From positions 1-54,427 of the forward strand of contig CAYNNP010000014.1 in NCBI GenBank assembly GCA_964398215.1: DNA of 54,427 nucleotides, read 5' to 3'. Shown piece after piece: positions 41,534 through 50,944 of this stretch; positions within the stretch are counted from its first letter, which is position 1, and every line of letters starts with the position of its first letter. The notes under the pieces were generated by a model, which did not search any database, had not been told where the DNA came from, and saw only the letters and a list, made by a program, of their open reading frames with translations. The stretch is from CAYNNP01 sp964398215. GTDB lineage: Bacteria > Planctomycetota > Planctomycetia > Pirellulales > Pirellulaceae. A program made the position numbers and the translations under genes.

Positions 41534-41850
41534 TAGATTTCCTTCCGATTTACACTCTGTTTCAACCAATCTTTGCCTTTTATTGGCTTGCGTCAACTTA
41601 CCCCCGCAAGGCACACTCTAGGAGCTATCCGCCGTGACCGACAAGGCGCTGTAGGGCAGTTACTGACTTCACCAGCCAATGTTGGCGGTGTTTTTCAGGA
41701 CAGCTCTGGTTCTGGGTTGCTGTTTCTGCAATCACAGACACTGCGTTAAATTGGGTGGCCGCGATCAGCTCAGTGAATTTCTGAGCTACGAAATATTCGT
41801 AACTTTCCGATTGGAAAATTACCCAGCTGACACAAATATTAGTCACAACG
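41534..41850. other. Divergent intergenic region with orphan terminator
   Basis: 317 bases between the Rieske gene (minus) and the radical SAM gene (plus). No gene is convincing. A terminator-like hairpin near 41670 lies on the plus strand with no plus-strand gene before it. Confidence 0.5.
41670..41695 (+). terminator. Orphan intrinsic terminator
   Basis: CACC-A-GCCAA-TG-TTGGC-GGTG forms a stem of about nine pairs with one bulged A, followed at once by TTTTT. No recognisable gene ends here on this strand, so it may close a small RNA or a very short leader reading frame (GTG at 41633, six codons). Confidence 0.55.
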
Positions 41851-43689
41851 ATGATCAATTATCAAAGACGACAACTGTTAGAATCCAAAGTCTGGCCACA
41901 CGTTCAGACGCCCGCCCAATATGTTGGCGGTGAAAGAAACATTGTTGTCAAAGACCACAGTTCGGTCCGCGGGAAATTGTGCTTAGGATTTCCAGACGCG
42001 TACACGATCGGCATGAGCCATCATGGTCTGCAAGTCTTGTACAGCATGATGAACCGTCGTGACGACTGGTGTGCAGAGCGTGTTTTTACACCATGGCCCG
42101 ACATGGAAGCCCAGCTCCGCAAGCATGACATTCCGCTGTACAGTCTGGAGACTTTTACGGCGCTTTCGGAATTCGATGTCGTGGGTTTGAGTCTTCAGTA
42201 CGAAATCAGTTCGCCCAACGTGCTGACCATGATCGATTTGGGTGGCATCCCACTTGAAGCCGTTGATCGTACGATGGCCGATCCGTTGATGATGGCGGGC
42301 GGGCCGTGCTGCCAGAACCCAGAACCAATGGCAGAGTTCTTTGATGTGATGGTGATCGGTGATGGGGAACCAAGCCTACCGATACTTTGTGATCTATGGA
42401 TTCAGCAAAAAGAAAAGTATCGACGCGAAGATGGATCGTTCGCAGACGGTGCCGTTGGTAGGCAGCAACGCGAAGACGCGCTTGCGACGATCGCCAAACA
42501 AGCAGAGTATGCTTACGTGCCGCGATTCTACGAACCCGATTACGCAGAAGGCCGTATCGCATCGATCACGCGAACGCGCAATGATGTTCCCGAAACGATC
42601 GCGCCGGCAGTCATTCGCGACTTGGACGGCACGCCTTTGCCAACTTCACCGATCGTTCCGTATGTCGAATGTGTTCACGATCGAATTGCTGTGGAGATCA
42701 TGCGGGGTTGTCCGCACCTGTGTCGCTTTTGCCAGAGCACGGTGATCAAACGTCCCTTGCGTGTCCGAGAAGTCCAAACGATTGTTGACGGAGCACTGGA
42801 AAGTTACCGCAACACGGGTTTCAATGAGATCAGCATTCTGTCTTTGTCCAGCAGCGATTATCCGCACTTTGAACCGCTTGTTCACGCGTTGCATGACGTC
42901 TTTAAACCGCTTGGTGTGAACATCAGCGTGCCAAGCCTGCGTGTCAATGAACAGCTTCGATCGCTGCCAAAATTGATCGGAACACAGCGCCGCAGTTCGA
43001 TGACGTTGGCTCCCGAAGTTGCTCGCGACGACATGCGTGAACAAATTCGCAAGAAGATCAAAAACAGCGATTTGGTCGAAGGTTGCCGGGTAGCATTCCA
43101 GAACGGATTCGACGCGGTCAAACTCTATTTCATGTGCGGTTTGCCGGGCGAACGGCCAGTCGACTTGGACGGTATCGTGGATTTGGCTGAACAAATCGCG
43201 ACGGTGGGCAAAGAAGTCAAAGGCCGCTATGTCCGAGTTACCGCGAGCGTGTCAAACTTTGTCCCCAAAGCCCATACGCCGTACCAATGGAACGGCATGC
43301 AACAGCGAGAGTACTTTCATTGGGCGCACAAGTACCTTTGGGCGCGCCGCAAGATTCGCAGTGTGAATATCAAGTGTCACAACGTTGAAACCAGTTTGCT
43401 GGAAGGCGTTCTGAGCCGCGGAGATCGTCGCACTGGCAAAGCCATCCGCTTGGCGTGGGAACGCGGTGCAAGAATGGATGGCTGGACCGAACACTTGGAT
43501 CCACAGCGCTGGTGGCAAGCAATTGCTGACGCAGAGATCGATATCGAGACACAAGTTCATACGAAGTATGAATTGATGGACAAGTTGCCGTGGGATCACG
43601 TCAATGTAAAGTTTGGTCGCGGCTATCTGGAAAAAGAACAGACCAGAGCAACCATTCAGCTAAGCGACCTTGCGAAAGTAAAGTCCTAA
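41851..43689 (+). CDS. B12-binding radical SAM protein (TIGR03960-type)
   Basis: A 612-residue protein with an N-terminal B12-binding-like Rossmann region and a central radical-SAM domain. KLCLGFPDAYTIGMSHHGLQ, LGGIPLEAVDRTMADPLMMAGGPC in overview, and VMVIGDGEPSLPIL are the family's N-terminal features. The iron-sulfur cluster motif is GCPHLCRFCQST (Cys287, Cys291, Cys294). The C-terminal part has YVRVTASVSNFVPKAHTPYQW. Its reaction is unknown; the family is often next to a TIGR03936 partner, not present here. It starts at the ATG at 41851, divergent from the Rieske gene. Confidence 0.92.
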   Translation: MINYQRRQLLESKVWPHVQTPAQYVGGERNIVVKDHSSVRGKLCLGFPDAYTIGMSHHGLQVLYSMMNRRDDWCAERVFTPWPDMEAQLRKHDIPLYSLETFTALSEFDVVGLSLQYEISSPNVLTMIDLGGIPLEAVDRTMADPLMMAGGPCCQNPEPMAEFFDVMVIGDGEPSLPILCDLWIQQKEKYRREDGSFADGAVGRQQREDALATIAKQAEYAYVPRFYEPDYAEGRIASITRTRNDVPETIAPAVIRDLDGTPLPTSPIVPYVECVHDRIAVEIMRGCPHLCRFCQSTVIKRPLRVREVQTIVDGALESYRNTGFNEISILSLSSSDYPHFEPLVHALHDVFKPLGVNISVPSLRVNEQLRSLPKLIGTQRRSSMTLAPEVARDDMREQIRKKIKNSDLVEGCRVAFQNGFDAVKLYFMCGLPGERPVDLDGIVDLAEQIATVGKEVKGRYVRVTASVSNFVPKAHTPYQWNGMQQREYFHWAHKYLWARRKIRSVNIKCHNVETSLLEGVLSRGDRRTGKAIRLAWERGARMDGWTEHLDPQRWWQAIADAEIDIETQVHTKYELMDKLPWDHVNVKFGRGYLEKEQTRATIQLSDLAKVKS

Positions 43690-43711
43690 CCAGAAAGCGT
43701 AAAGACACTGC

Positions 43712-43736
43712 ACAGACAATCTACTTGTCTGTTTTG
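43712..43736 (+). terminator. Terminator of the radical SAM gene
   Basis: ACAGACAA and TTGTCTGT form a perfect 8-bp stem with a 5-base loop, followed by TTTTG. It overlaps the last codons of the convergent minus-strand gene, so the stop codon of that gene lies inside the structure. Confidence 0.65.
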
Positions 43737-44506
43737 TCGTCGTCTGGCATGTCTTTTTTTGCCGCGTCAGCTGCGTCATCCTTTTTGCTGCGTCGTGTGC
43801 GGCGTTTTTTAGGTGCCGGTTTCTCGGGAGCTTCACCATAGACTCTGTCCGTTGTGATCTTCACCGTATCGGCGCGGACTTTGGTTTCGTCGGGCGGTTC
43901 GTAGAATCCAACCACTGATACGCTGTCACCTGGTTTCGCCAACGTCAGGTTGTTGTAAACCAGTTTGAAGACAGCATCGTTTGCAAGCTGAACCTGAACC
44001 GGCTTTTTACCGGCTTGCACTGTCATCACGCCGTTGGGCAGGAGCCCGACCAAGCCCCCGACCACTTTGCACTTGGCAATGGTGGCGTTTGGTTGAGCGT
44101 GCCGGTCTGGATAAACACCCGCAACGAACTTTTCTCGCTCGTTACCTTTCACATTCTTGTTAACGGGCGCGAAAATCTCGACAGTCTTGATCGGTACTGT
44201 TGGAGTCCCGTTGGCTTGGAACGTACCGGAAAACCGAACCATCGACCCGCGTCGAAGGAACTCGGGTTTGGCGTCGGCAACAAACGTGAACGCCGAGATC
44301 TTTTCGGGTGGTTGCACCATTATTTCTGTGCCATCGTCGCGCGTGATCATCAGCACACCGCGCTGCATGTCTTTCAACTTGCCCTTGAACCTAGTGACCT
44401 CGTTGGCCGGTTGAGCCCACGAAGAGGGTGCCATTACCAAAGTGACCAGCCAAACGAGGCATGGCAGCAATAAATACGAAAGGCTCGTTTTTATGAAGTT
44501 TTGCAT
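43721..44506 (-). CDS. Exported protein of unknown function with Lys/Asp-rich tail
   Basis: A 261-residue exported protein. MQNFIKTSLSYLLLPCLVWLVTLVMAPSSWA in overview is the signal peptide (ATG at 44506). The mature part has two similar beta-rich units: GKLKDMQRGVLMITRDDGTEI...VRFSGTFQANGT and GLLPNGVMTVQAGKKPVQVQLAND...VSVVGFYEPP, so an OB-like duplicated fold is possible. The tail is very charged (KKRRTRRSKKDDAADAAKKD). No named domain is recognised. It is convergent with the radical SAM gene and divergent from panB. Confidence 0.75.
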   Translation of the reverse strand: MQNFIKTSLSYLLLPCLVWLVTLVMAPSSWAQPANEVTRFKGKLKDMQRGVLMITRDDGTEIMVQPPEKISAFTFVADAKPEFLRRGSMVRFSGTFQANGTPTVPIKTVEIFAPVNKNVKGNEREKFVAGVYPDRHAQPNATIAKCKVVGGLVGLLPNGVMTVQAGKKPVQVQLANDAVFKLVYNNLTLAKPGDSVSVVGFYEPPDETKVRADTVKITTDRVYGEAPEKPAPKKRRTRRSKKDDAADAAKKDMPDDDKTDK

Positions 44507-44616
44507 CGGTTTATTGAATTCCAGTGGGTTAAAGCCGTTACACACCACTGTCCAGTTTAGCACAGCACGATTAGCCTGAAAGAAAATGATGCAGGCTCCA
44601 CGAACTTGATTGATTG

Positions 44617-45435
44617 ATGCCGGACACCAGCCCTCGTAGCTCAGTCGCTAAACCCGTTACCACACGAACTTTGCAGCAAATGAGAGATCGCGATCAGCGG
44701 ATTTCGATGCTGACAGCGTACGACTATCCAACCGCCAAAATTCTGGATCAAGCCGGGATCGATATTTTGCTCGTTGGCGATTCTCTCGCGATGGTCGTTC
44801 AGGGACACGAGACGACATTGCCAGTAACGATGGACCAGATGATCTACCACGCAGAAATGGTCGGCCGCGCCGCCGAACGCGCGTTCGTGGTAGTCGACTT
44901 GCCCTTTCCCGAAGGCCAGATGTCAATCGAACGATCGTTGCAATGCAGCGCACGAGTGCTGAAAGAAACCAAGTGTCATGCGGTCAAATTGGAAGGCGGA
45001 GCGGAGCAGCATTCGCGCATCGAAGCTTTGGTGACCGCTGGCATTCCTGTGATGGCACATGTTGGACTCCGACCCCAGAACGTGAATGTTGATGGTGGAT
45101 ACCGAGTCCAACGTGATTTAGATGCGTTAGTCCAAGATGCAAAAGCCGCTGAATCGGCCGGCGCTTTTGCCGTGCTGATTGAATGTGTCTCGCAGGAAGT
45201 TGGCCAAGCTATCACTGATGCGGTATCGGTACCCACGATTGGCATCGGTGCGGGTGCGGGAACAACAGGTCAGGTATTGGTCACGCACGACTTGATTGGA
45301 TTGACGACTGGCTATACACCGAAGTTTGTGCGCAAGTTGGCTGACGTTCAATCCACGATCGAAAAAGCCGCCGTGGACTTTCGCGAATCCGTCAGTGACG
45401 GTAGCTTTCCTGGCAAAGACGAATCTTTTTCATAG
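44617..45435 (+). CDS. panB: 3-methyl-2-oxobutanoate hydroxymethyltransferase
   Basis: First committed step of pantothenate synthesis: methylene-THF plus 2-oxoisovalerate to ketopantoate. ISMLTAYDYPTAKILDQAGI, LLVGDSLAMVVQGHETTLPVT (metal and catalytic residues), VVDLPFPEGQMS, AVKLEGG, VMAHVGLRPQ and VPTIGIGAGAGTTGQVLV are diagnostic of PanB. At 272 residues it matches the usual length. The ATG at 44617 is used. It is followed by pgl after 16 bases, so the pair is probably an operon. No other pan gene is nearby. Confidence 0.96.
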   Translation: MPDTSPRSSVAKPVTTRTLQQMRDRDQRISMLTAYDYPTAKILDQAGIDILLVGDSLAMVVQGHETTLPVTMDQMIYHAEMVGRAAERAFVVVDLPFPEGQMSIERSLQCSARVLKETKCHAVKLEGGAEQHSRIEALVTAGIPVMAHVGLRPQNVNVDGGYRVQRDLDALVQDAKAAESAGAFAVLIECVSQEVGQAITDAVSVPTIGIGAGAGTTGQVLVTHDLIGLTTGYTPKFVRKLADVQSTIEKAAVDFRESVSDGSFPGKDESFS

Positions 45436-45451
45436 CCGACAAACTAATTTT

Positions 45452-46156
45452 ATGAATCAAACAATCACGCCAATCGGGGCGCTCTCGGATCTTCATCAAC
45501 AAGTCACTCAGGCGTTTTGCGAACTTGCCAAAGAATGTGTCCAGGCCAATGGAGTCTTTCGAGTATCACTTTCGGGCGGATCCACACCCAAAGTGATCTA
45601 CCAGATGTTGGCGGACGAAGATTTGCCTTGGGAAAAAATCCATTGGTTCTGGGGCGACGAGAGAAACGTTGCCCACGATCACGATGACAGTAATTGCCGA
45701 ATGGTCCACGAGGCACTGTTGTCCAAGGTGCCAGTGCCAAAACAGAACATCCACCCGGTGCCGGTAGATGTCAATTCGCCCCAGGCGGCCGCGCTAAAAT
45801 ACGATCAACATTTGCGCGGTGTATTCGATGGACAAACAATGCCAATGTGGGATCTGGTTCTACTAGGCATGGGGGACGATGCTCACACCGCTTCGCTGTT
45901 TCCTAGCACCCAGGCGCTGGCTCAAGAATCGCGCTGGTTTGTGGAGAACTGGGTCGAGAAGTTTGATGCCTTTCGGTACACATTGACGGCGCCGGCGATC
46001 AATTCGGCGTCGGAAAAGTGGTTTCTTGTAGCCGGTGAGGCAAAAAAACAGGCGTTGGCCTTAGTGTTGGGTAAAGACAAGAATTTGGAGCTGTATCCAT
46101 CACAGTTGATTTCACCAACGCGCTGGTTTGTCACCGCGGATGCTTGGACCGGATAA
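45452..46156 (+). CDS. pgl: 6-phosphogluconolactonase
   Basis: Hydrolyses 6-phosphogluconolactone in the oxidative pentose phosphate pathway. RVSLSGGSTPKVIY, WFWGDERNVAHDHDDSN and LGMGDDAHTASLFP (where others have G-D-G-H) are the NagB/6PGL family motifs. 234 residues is the normal size. The ATG at 45452 is taken because the in-frame upstream extension would overlap panB and is not conserved. It lies 16 bases after panB and 170 bases before trxA. Confidence 0.93.
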   Translation: MNQTITPIGALSDLHQQVTQAFCELAKECVQANGVFRVSLSGGSTPKVIYQMLADEDLPWEKIHWFWGDERNVAHDHDDSNCRMVHEALLSKVPVPKQNIHPVPVDVNSPQAAALKYDQHLRGVFDGQTMPMWDLVLLGMGDDAHTASLFPSTQALAQESRWFVENWVEKFDAFRYTLTAPAINSASEKWFLVAGEAKKQALALVLGKDKNLELYPSQLISPTRWFVTADAWTG

Positions 46157-46326
46157 AAAACCCGTAATTCGCCGTGGTTGTTTTGGCCCGATTCTTGCAT
46201 GACTCTATGGCGAAAGCGGTTTGACTGCCAAAACGGCGAGAATCGAGCCATGCGTGAAATTGACACAACTGGTTGGGTTCCTACAATTCGGCAAATCGCA
46301 GATATACCTCTCCAAATGGAAAAATA

Positions 46327-46656
46327 ATGGCATCTGAAGCTGTAAAAGAATTCAACGACGATAATTTTGAGTCGGACGTTTTGAAAAGCGAGACACCTGT
46401 ATTGGTCGACTTTTGGGCGCCATGGTGTGGCCCTTGCCGCCGTATCGCTCCAATGATTGATCAATTGGCAGAAAAATACCCCGGCATCAAAGTTGGCAAA
46501 CTAAATATCGACGAAGCACCGCAGGCTGCCGAGCGCTATCAAGTGACCAGCATTCCAACGTTGTTGATTTTTAAGAATGGAGAAATCGACGGCAACTTCA
46601 TGGGTGGTGCGATCAACGTCGCAAAGATTGAGCAAACCCTGGATGCATTGGTTTAG
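46327..46656 (+). CDS. trxA: Thioredoxin
   Basis: A 109-residue cytoplasmic thioredoxin with the redox motif WCGPC (Cys34, Cys37) and the conserved YQVTSIPTLLIFKNGE cis-proline strand (Pro before Thr). It lacks a signal peptide, and the ATG at 46327 gives the standard length. The next gene, the SF1 helicase, starts 22 bases after this stop, so it is probably co-transcribed. A 170-base gap before it suggests its own promoter. Confidence 0.95.
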   Translation: MASEAVKEFNDDNFESDVLKSETPVLVDFWAPWCGPCRRIAPMIDQLAEKYPGIKVGKLNIDEAPQAAERYQVTSIPTLLIFKNGEIDGNFMGGAINVAKIEQTLDALV

Positions 46657-46678
46657 ATAACCAACCCGCAAGGCTCAG

Positions 46679-48601
46679 GTGGCATCAAAGTCCAACGTCA
46701 GTGTTCTGGATCGAGTAACGTCTACGGACGAATACTTTGATATTTTGGCGCGCTGGTTGGACTTGGAAAGTGAAGCCGAACGAGAACGAATGGCTCGGCG
46801 CCGGCAGATGCGAAATCAAGCCGATGCCGAGCGTACCGGTGAAACGATCTTGCGATTGCAAGTCATCGATCACAAAACCGGATTGGCTGGACGCTATTTG
46901 ATCGATCTTGCCAAACCCGGCGACGAGCGTTTGCCGATGAACCGACTAAAAGTTGGATCGCCGGTCGTTTTGTCTGACAACAATGATCTGAAAGATCAAG
47001 GCGTTGCTGGTGTCGTTAGTCGACGCAAACACAATGTCATCCAGGTCGCGACCGATCATTGGCCCGACGGAAAGTTGTTTCGCCTGGATCTTTCACCAGA
47101 TGAAACCACACGTCGTCGACAGTTATCTGCGATGGCAAGCGCTCGGATGGCCAACAAGCGCGCTGGCCGGTTGCGCGACATGCTGCTTGGTCACCAAGCA
47201 TTGCGTGAAGGCAAACCTGGCAAGATTCAATTCAAAAGCATGTTGAATCCGCCGCAACAAGAAGCCGTCCGGTTCGCGCTTTCCGCACCCGATCTGTCAG
47301 TGCTGCATGGTCCGCCTGGAACCGGAAAGACGACAACGTTAGCCGAAATCATTTTCCAAGCCGTTGAGCGCGGCGAAAAAGTACTGGCGTGCGCACCAAG
47401 CAACACGGCCGTCGATAATATCCTAGAAAAAATCGCTCCAATGATTCGCAGCGTCGTCCGTGTTGGGCACCCCGCGAGAGTCTTTGAATCGCTACGAGAC
47501 CATACCTTGGATGAACTTGTCGACAATGATCCGTCGACGGTCGTGGTCCGCGAGATGAAACGTGAGATCGAACAATTGGTCCGCGCGGCCAACAAAGACA
47601 TGCGCGGTCACGATGCGCGACGGCGAAAACGCGAAATGTTTGCCGAGGTTGGCCAATTGCGAGGCCAGGTCCGAGCCATGGAACGTGCCGTGATTCGCGG
47701 TATTTTGGATTCGGCAAACGTCGTCTGTACTACGACGACCATTGATGATGATCTGTTGGGCGATCGCGAATTCGATTTGGCCGTGATCGACGAGGCTTGT
47801 CAGTGTACGCAGCCCAGTATTTGGCAAGTTCTACTGCGATCGGATCGGATCGTTTTTGCCGGTGACCATTGCCAATTGCCACCGACTGTACTGAGCGATC
47901 ATGCTTCGGCGGAAGGCATGCGAGAATCGACGATGCAGCGTCTGATCAATCGCGAGGGCGAATCGATCTTTCGGCGGCTGACGGTACAGTACCGAATGCA
48001 TGAATCAATCATGCAGTTCTCTTCGAACACTTTTTACGATGGATCATTGCTTGCCGATAGGAGCGTTCGGACGCATACGTTGGCGGACCTTCCAGGCGTC
48101 GAAGATTCACCACTGACTCGGCAGCCGCTGGCGATGATTGACACCGCTGGCGCTGAGTTCGATGAACAACTGGAACCGGATGGCGAAAGTAAACGGAATC
48201 CGAAAGAGGCGAACTTAATCGTCCACTTGGTTCGTCAACTGATGGATTCAGGTTTAACGGGTGACCAAATTGCGATCATCGCACCCTACGCTGCCCAGGT
48301 CCGGCTGCTGAGAGATCGGCTGGATACACCCGACTTGGAAATCGACACGGTGGACGGTTTTCAAGGTCGCGAAAAGGAAGTGATTTTGTTGACGATGGTT
48401 CGCAGCAACGATCGAGGCGAAATCGGTTTCCTTGCCGATACGCGCCGAACGAATGTTGCGTTGACGCGAGCAAAACGAAAGTTAATCATGGTCGCCGACA
48501 GTGCAACGTTGGGTGCTAATGATTTCTACAAACAACTGTTCGACTACTTTGAAGAATTCGATGCCTACAAAAGTGTTTGGGAATTCAGCGACCTGATCTA
48601 G
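46679..48601 (+). CDS. SF1-type AAA helicase, IGHMBP2/DNA2-like
   Basis: A 640-residue superfamily 1B helicase-like ATPase. HGPPGTGKTTTLAEI is the Walker A (about residues 211-220), VIDEACQC the Walker B (Asp371 region), FAGDHCQLPPTV motif III, QYRMHESIMQFSS motif IV, VDGFQGREKEVILLTMVRSN motif V and NVALTRAKRKLI motif VI. The N-terminal 200 residues carry a beta-barrel domain (DHKTGLAGRYLIDL...VVSRRKHNVIQV). Family members unwind RNA or DNA in a 5'-3' direction. The start is a GTG at 46679, 22 bases after trxA. Role here unknown. Confidence 0.93.
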   Translation: MASKSNVSVLDRVTSTDEYFDILARWLDLESEAERERMARRRQMRNQADAERTGETILRLQVIDHKTGLAGRYLIDLAKPGDERLPMNRLKVGSPVVLSDNNDLKDQGVAGVVSRRKHNVIQVATDHWPDGKLFRLDLSPDETTRRRQLSAMASARMANKRAGRLRDMLLGHQALREGKPGKIQFKSMLNPPQQEAVRFALSAPDLSVLHGPPGTGKTTTLAEIIFQAVERGEKVLACAPSNTAVDNILEKIAPMIRSVVRVGHPARVFESLRDHTLDELVDNDPSTVVVREMKREIEQLVRAANKDMRGHDARRRKREMFAEVGQLRGQVRAMERAVIRGILDSANVVCTTTTIDDDLLGDREFDLAVIDEACQCTQPSIWQVLLRSDRIVFAGDHCQLPPTVLSDHASAEGMRESTMQRLINREGESIFRRLTVQYRMHESIMQFSSNTFYDGSLLADRSVRTHTLADLPGVEDSPLTRQPLAMIDTAGAEFDEQLEPDGESKRNPKEANLIVHLVRQLMDSGLTGDQIAIIAPYAAQVRLLRDRLDTPDLEIDTVDGFQGREKEVILLTMVRSNDRGEIGFLADTRRTNVALTRAKRKLIMVADSATLGANDFYKQLFDYFEEFDAYKSVWEFSDLI

Positions 48602-48678
48602 GTTTCTATCATTCGCCAACAACCGCAGCAGACGGAAGGTTCGCCCGGTAGGTATAAGAAAGGCGACCCAAAACGCGG

Positions 48679-49854
48679 TCAATCAAATTCCCATCGATAC
48701 GCTAGCATGCGTGCCATGACCAAGAAAACGGCACCGCTGGCGAGCAGCACCATGATTTGAGGCGTGATTTCGCTAGCCGGTAGGTCTCGCCAAAAGACTT
48801 TGTCGTAGCCGTCCAGCGCCCATGCGTTGAAAGTCCACATGCCCGCATCACGCAAGTTTTGGCTCATCACATATCGTGGCACCATCGAACCGCCCAAGGC
48901 GCTCATGGTCAAAATCAGAATGACTGACAATCCGTTCAATTGTCCTCGTGTCTTGCATAGCGTCGCCAAAAACAACCCGAATGCTGCAGCCGCGCCTGCA
49001 GTCACCAACGTCATCATGAAAAAACCATCCAGATGCCCCAGCAAGTCCACGCCGAACATGAATTGGCCCCACAAAAACATCACGCTGACTTGTAGGATGC
49101 CCAGCAACGTTAGGTAAAACCATTTTCCCAGCAACAATTGGTCCATCGTCAGTCCAGTTGATAACAATCGGTCCAAAGTCTGATTTTCTCTCTCTTCCAA
49201 CAGGGCTCCACCGCCACCAGTTGCTCCAAATAGCAAGAACATGACTGCGATTCCGGCGGCATACATGCTGACAACAGGGTTGGTTTTGCCTTCGCCCATC
49301 ACATCGACGATCTCAATGTTGGGAGTCGCTGAACTGGCAATTGGCTCAGTCGCAGATGCTTGTTGGACGCCATCGGCAGGTGTCCGATTTGGATTTCGAT
49401 TCGCAGTTGCTGGCGTTTTTTGATGCGAAACCATGATGGCTTTGGTGACGAAAGCACTAACAATTTGGCTGGCAACCTGATCAGAAGAATCCGACAGCAG
49501 TTTGACCAACAAACCACTCGGCTCGGACTGATCAACTACGATTGCCAAGGTTGCACTGCCATCGCGAACCATTTTTTCAGCATCGTCTCGCGTCAATGCA
49601 ACGTCTTGCTCTGACCGCATGAATCGCAATCCGGCGTTCTCACGAAGCGACGCAACGATCACATTGCTTTGTGGGCTATCGACCAAGTCGACCGCGATGA
49701 CTTTGATCTTTGGCGTCTTACCACTACCGACACCACCGCCAAAGATCATTGCGAACACGCTGAAGAATGCGATGGGCACCGCAAACGTCAGGATCAATTC
49801 TACTCGGTTGTGCAATAGTCGCCGCAGGCTAACTAGGATGACTGTCCAGATCAT
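48679..49854 (-). CDS. ABC-2 type transporter permease
   Basis: A 391-residue permease of the ABC-2 family. A membrane helix follows directly after the start (RRLLHNRVELILTFAVPIAFFSVFAMIFGG in overview); a large periplasmic part with a Thr/Ser/Pro-rich linker and then five to six helices (MYAAGIAVMFLLFGATGGGGALLEE; SVMFLWGQFMFGVDLLGHL; LNGLSVILILTMSALGGSM) follow. Its ATG overlaps the stop codon of the ATPase gene by four bases, so the two are coupled. It is an exporter half; the substrate is unknown. Confidence 0.9.
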   Translation of the reverse strand: MIWTVILVSLRRLLHNRVELILTFAVPIAFFSVFAMIFGGGVGSGKTPKIKVIAVDLVDSPQSNVIVASLRENAGLRFMRSEQDVALTRDDAEKMVRDGSATLAIVVDQSEPSGLLVKLLSDSSDQVASQIVSAFVTKAIMVSHQKTPATANRNPNRTPADGVQQASATEPIASSATPNIEIVDVMGEGKTNPVVSMYAAGIAVMFLLFGATGGGGALLEERENQTLDRLLSTGLTMDQLLLGKWFYLTLLGILQVSVMFLWGQFMFGVDLLGHLDGFFMMTLVTAGAAAAFGLFLATLCKTRGQLNGLSVILILTMSALGGSMVPRYVMSQNLRDAGMWTFNAWALDGYDKVFWRDLPASEITPQIMVLLASGAVFLVMARMLAYRWEFD

Positions 49855-50798
49855 TCGTCTCTCAATTCGTGTCCAGTGAGGTGCAGGAACACATGATGCA
49901 GCGACGGTGCGTGTACTTCGACATCGGAAACTTCGCACCCAGAATTCTTGACAGCGTGCAAAACGATACCAAGCTGATCCGAGACATCATCGATTCGAGT
50001 TTGCACAGTTCGGTCGTCACAGAGTTTAAATCGCCTGTCCTTGAGGATCTTGCATTGATTGACGGGTCGATCGATTCGTACACGAACCAGCCTTGAATCG
50101 CCAACCGTTTGCTTGATCAATTGTCCGATCGTTCCATCAGCAACAATCTGGCCATGATCAACGATCACAATCCGATCACTGCGTTGTTGGGCTTCGTCCA
50201 AATGGTGCGTGGTTAACAGAATCGATGTACCAGCTTTGTTCAATTCGTCCAGCATTGAAAAGATCCGCTCGCGACTCTGCGGATCGACACCGACAGTTGG
50301 TTCGTCCAGCAGTAGAACCGATGGTGAGTGCAGCACCCCGCATGCTAAGTTCACACGTCGTTTCATTCCGCCTGAAAAACCGCCAACCAAATGATCCGCG
50401 CGGTCTTCCAGTCCTGTCCACTGAAGCGCCCAATCGATCCGGTCTTTGATTGCGGTCTTGGCGACGCGGTGGAACTTGGCAAACGCCTTCAGGTTTTCCC
50501 GCGTTGTAAGGTCTTGGTACAACGCAATTTCTTGAGGCACCAAACCCAGTGAATCGCGCACACCTGTGCCTTCGATTGGTTGCCCATGCAGTCGTATGCT
50601 TCCGGAGTTGGGCCGACAGCGACCAGACAAGCACCGAATCAGGGTCGTTTTCCCAGCACCATTTGGCCCCAAAAGTGCGAGCCTCTCACCGTCTCGCAAT
50701 TGAAACGTCACGCCTTTTACCGCATCCACTGTGCGGAAAGACTTGCGTAATTCATCGACTTGCAACGCGAATGTATTCGTTTTGTTCACAATCGTCAT
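49851..50798 (-). CDS. ABC transporter ATP-binding protein
   Basis: A 315-residue ABC ATPase. GPNGAGKTT is the Walker A (residues 44-52), VPQE the Q-loop, FSGGMKRRVNLACGVLHSP the signature (141-159), VLLLDEPTVGVDPQSRER the Walker B and D-loop, and TTHHLDEAQQ the switch His. It closely fits the DrrA/NatA-type exporters that pair with ABC-2 permeases. It is immediately upstream of the permease gene with a 4-base overlap. The C-terminal extension of about 100 residues is the usual dimerisation or regulatory tail of this type. Confidence 0.93.
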   Translation of the reverse strand: MTIVNKTNTFALQVDELRKSFRTVDAVKGVTFQLRDGERLALLGPNGAGKTTLIRCLSGRCRPNSGSIRLHGQPIEGTGVRDSLGLVPQEIALYQDLTTRENLKAFAKFHRVAKTAIKDRIDWALQWTGLEDRADHLVGGFSGGMKRRVNLACGVLHSPSVLLLDEPTVGVDPQSRERIFSMLDELNKAGTSILLTTHHLDEAQQRSDRIVIVDHGQIVADGTIGQLIKQTVGDSRLVRVRIDRPVNQCKILKDRRFKLCDDRTVQTRIDDVSDQLGIVLHAVKNSGCEVSDVEVHAPSLHHVFLHLTGHELRDE

Positions 50799-50944
50799 GT
50801 GACTGGGGGTGGTTCACGACAAAATCGACGCGAGTTTTGAGTCTAACAAACAAAACTACGATATAGGTACCCGAAATCACATCGCTGGCGTTGAACTCAA
50901 CCACTGACTTAGCGGATAATCAAAGCTTATCAAAAAGGAGCAAC

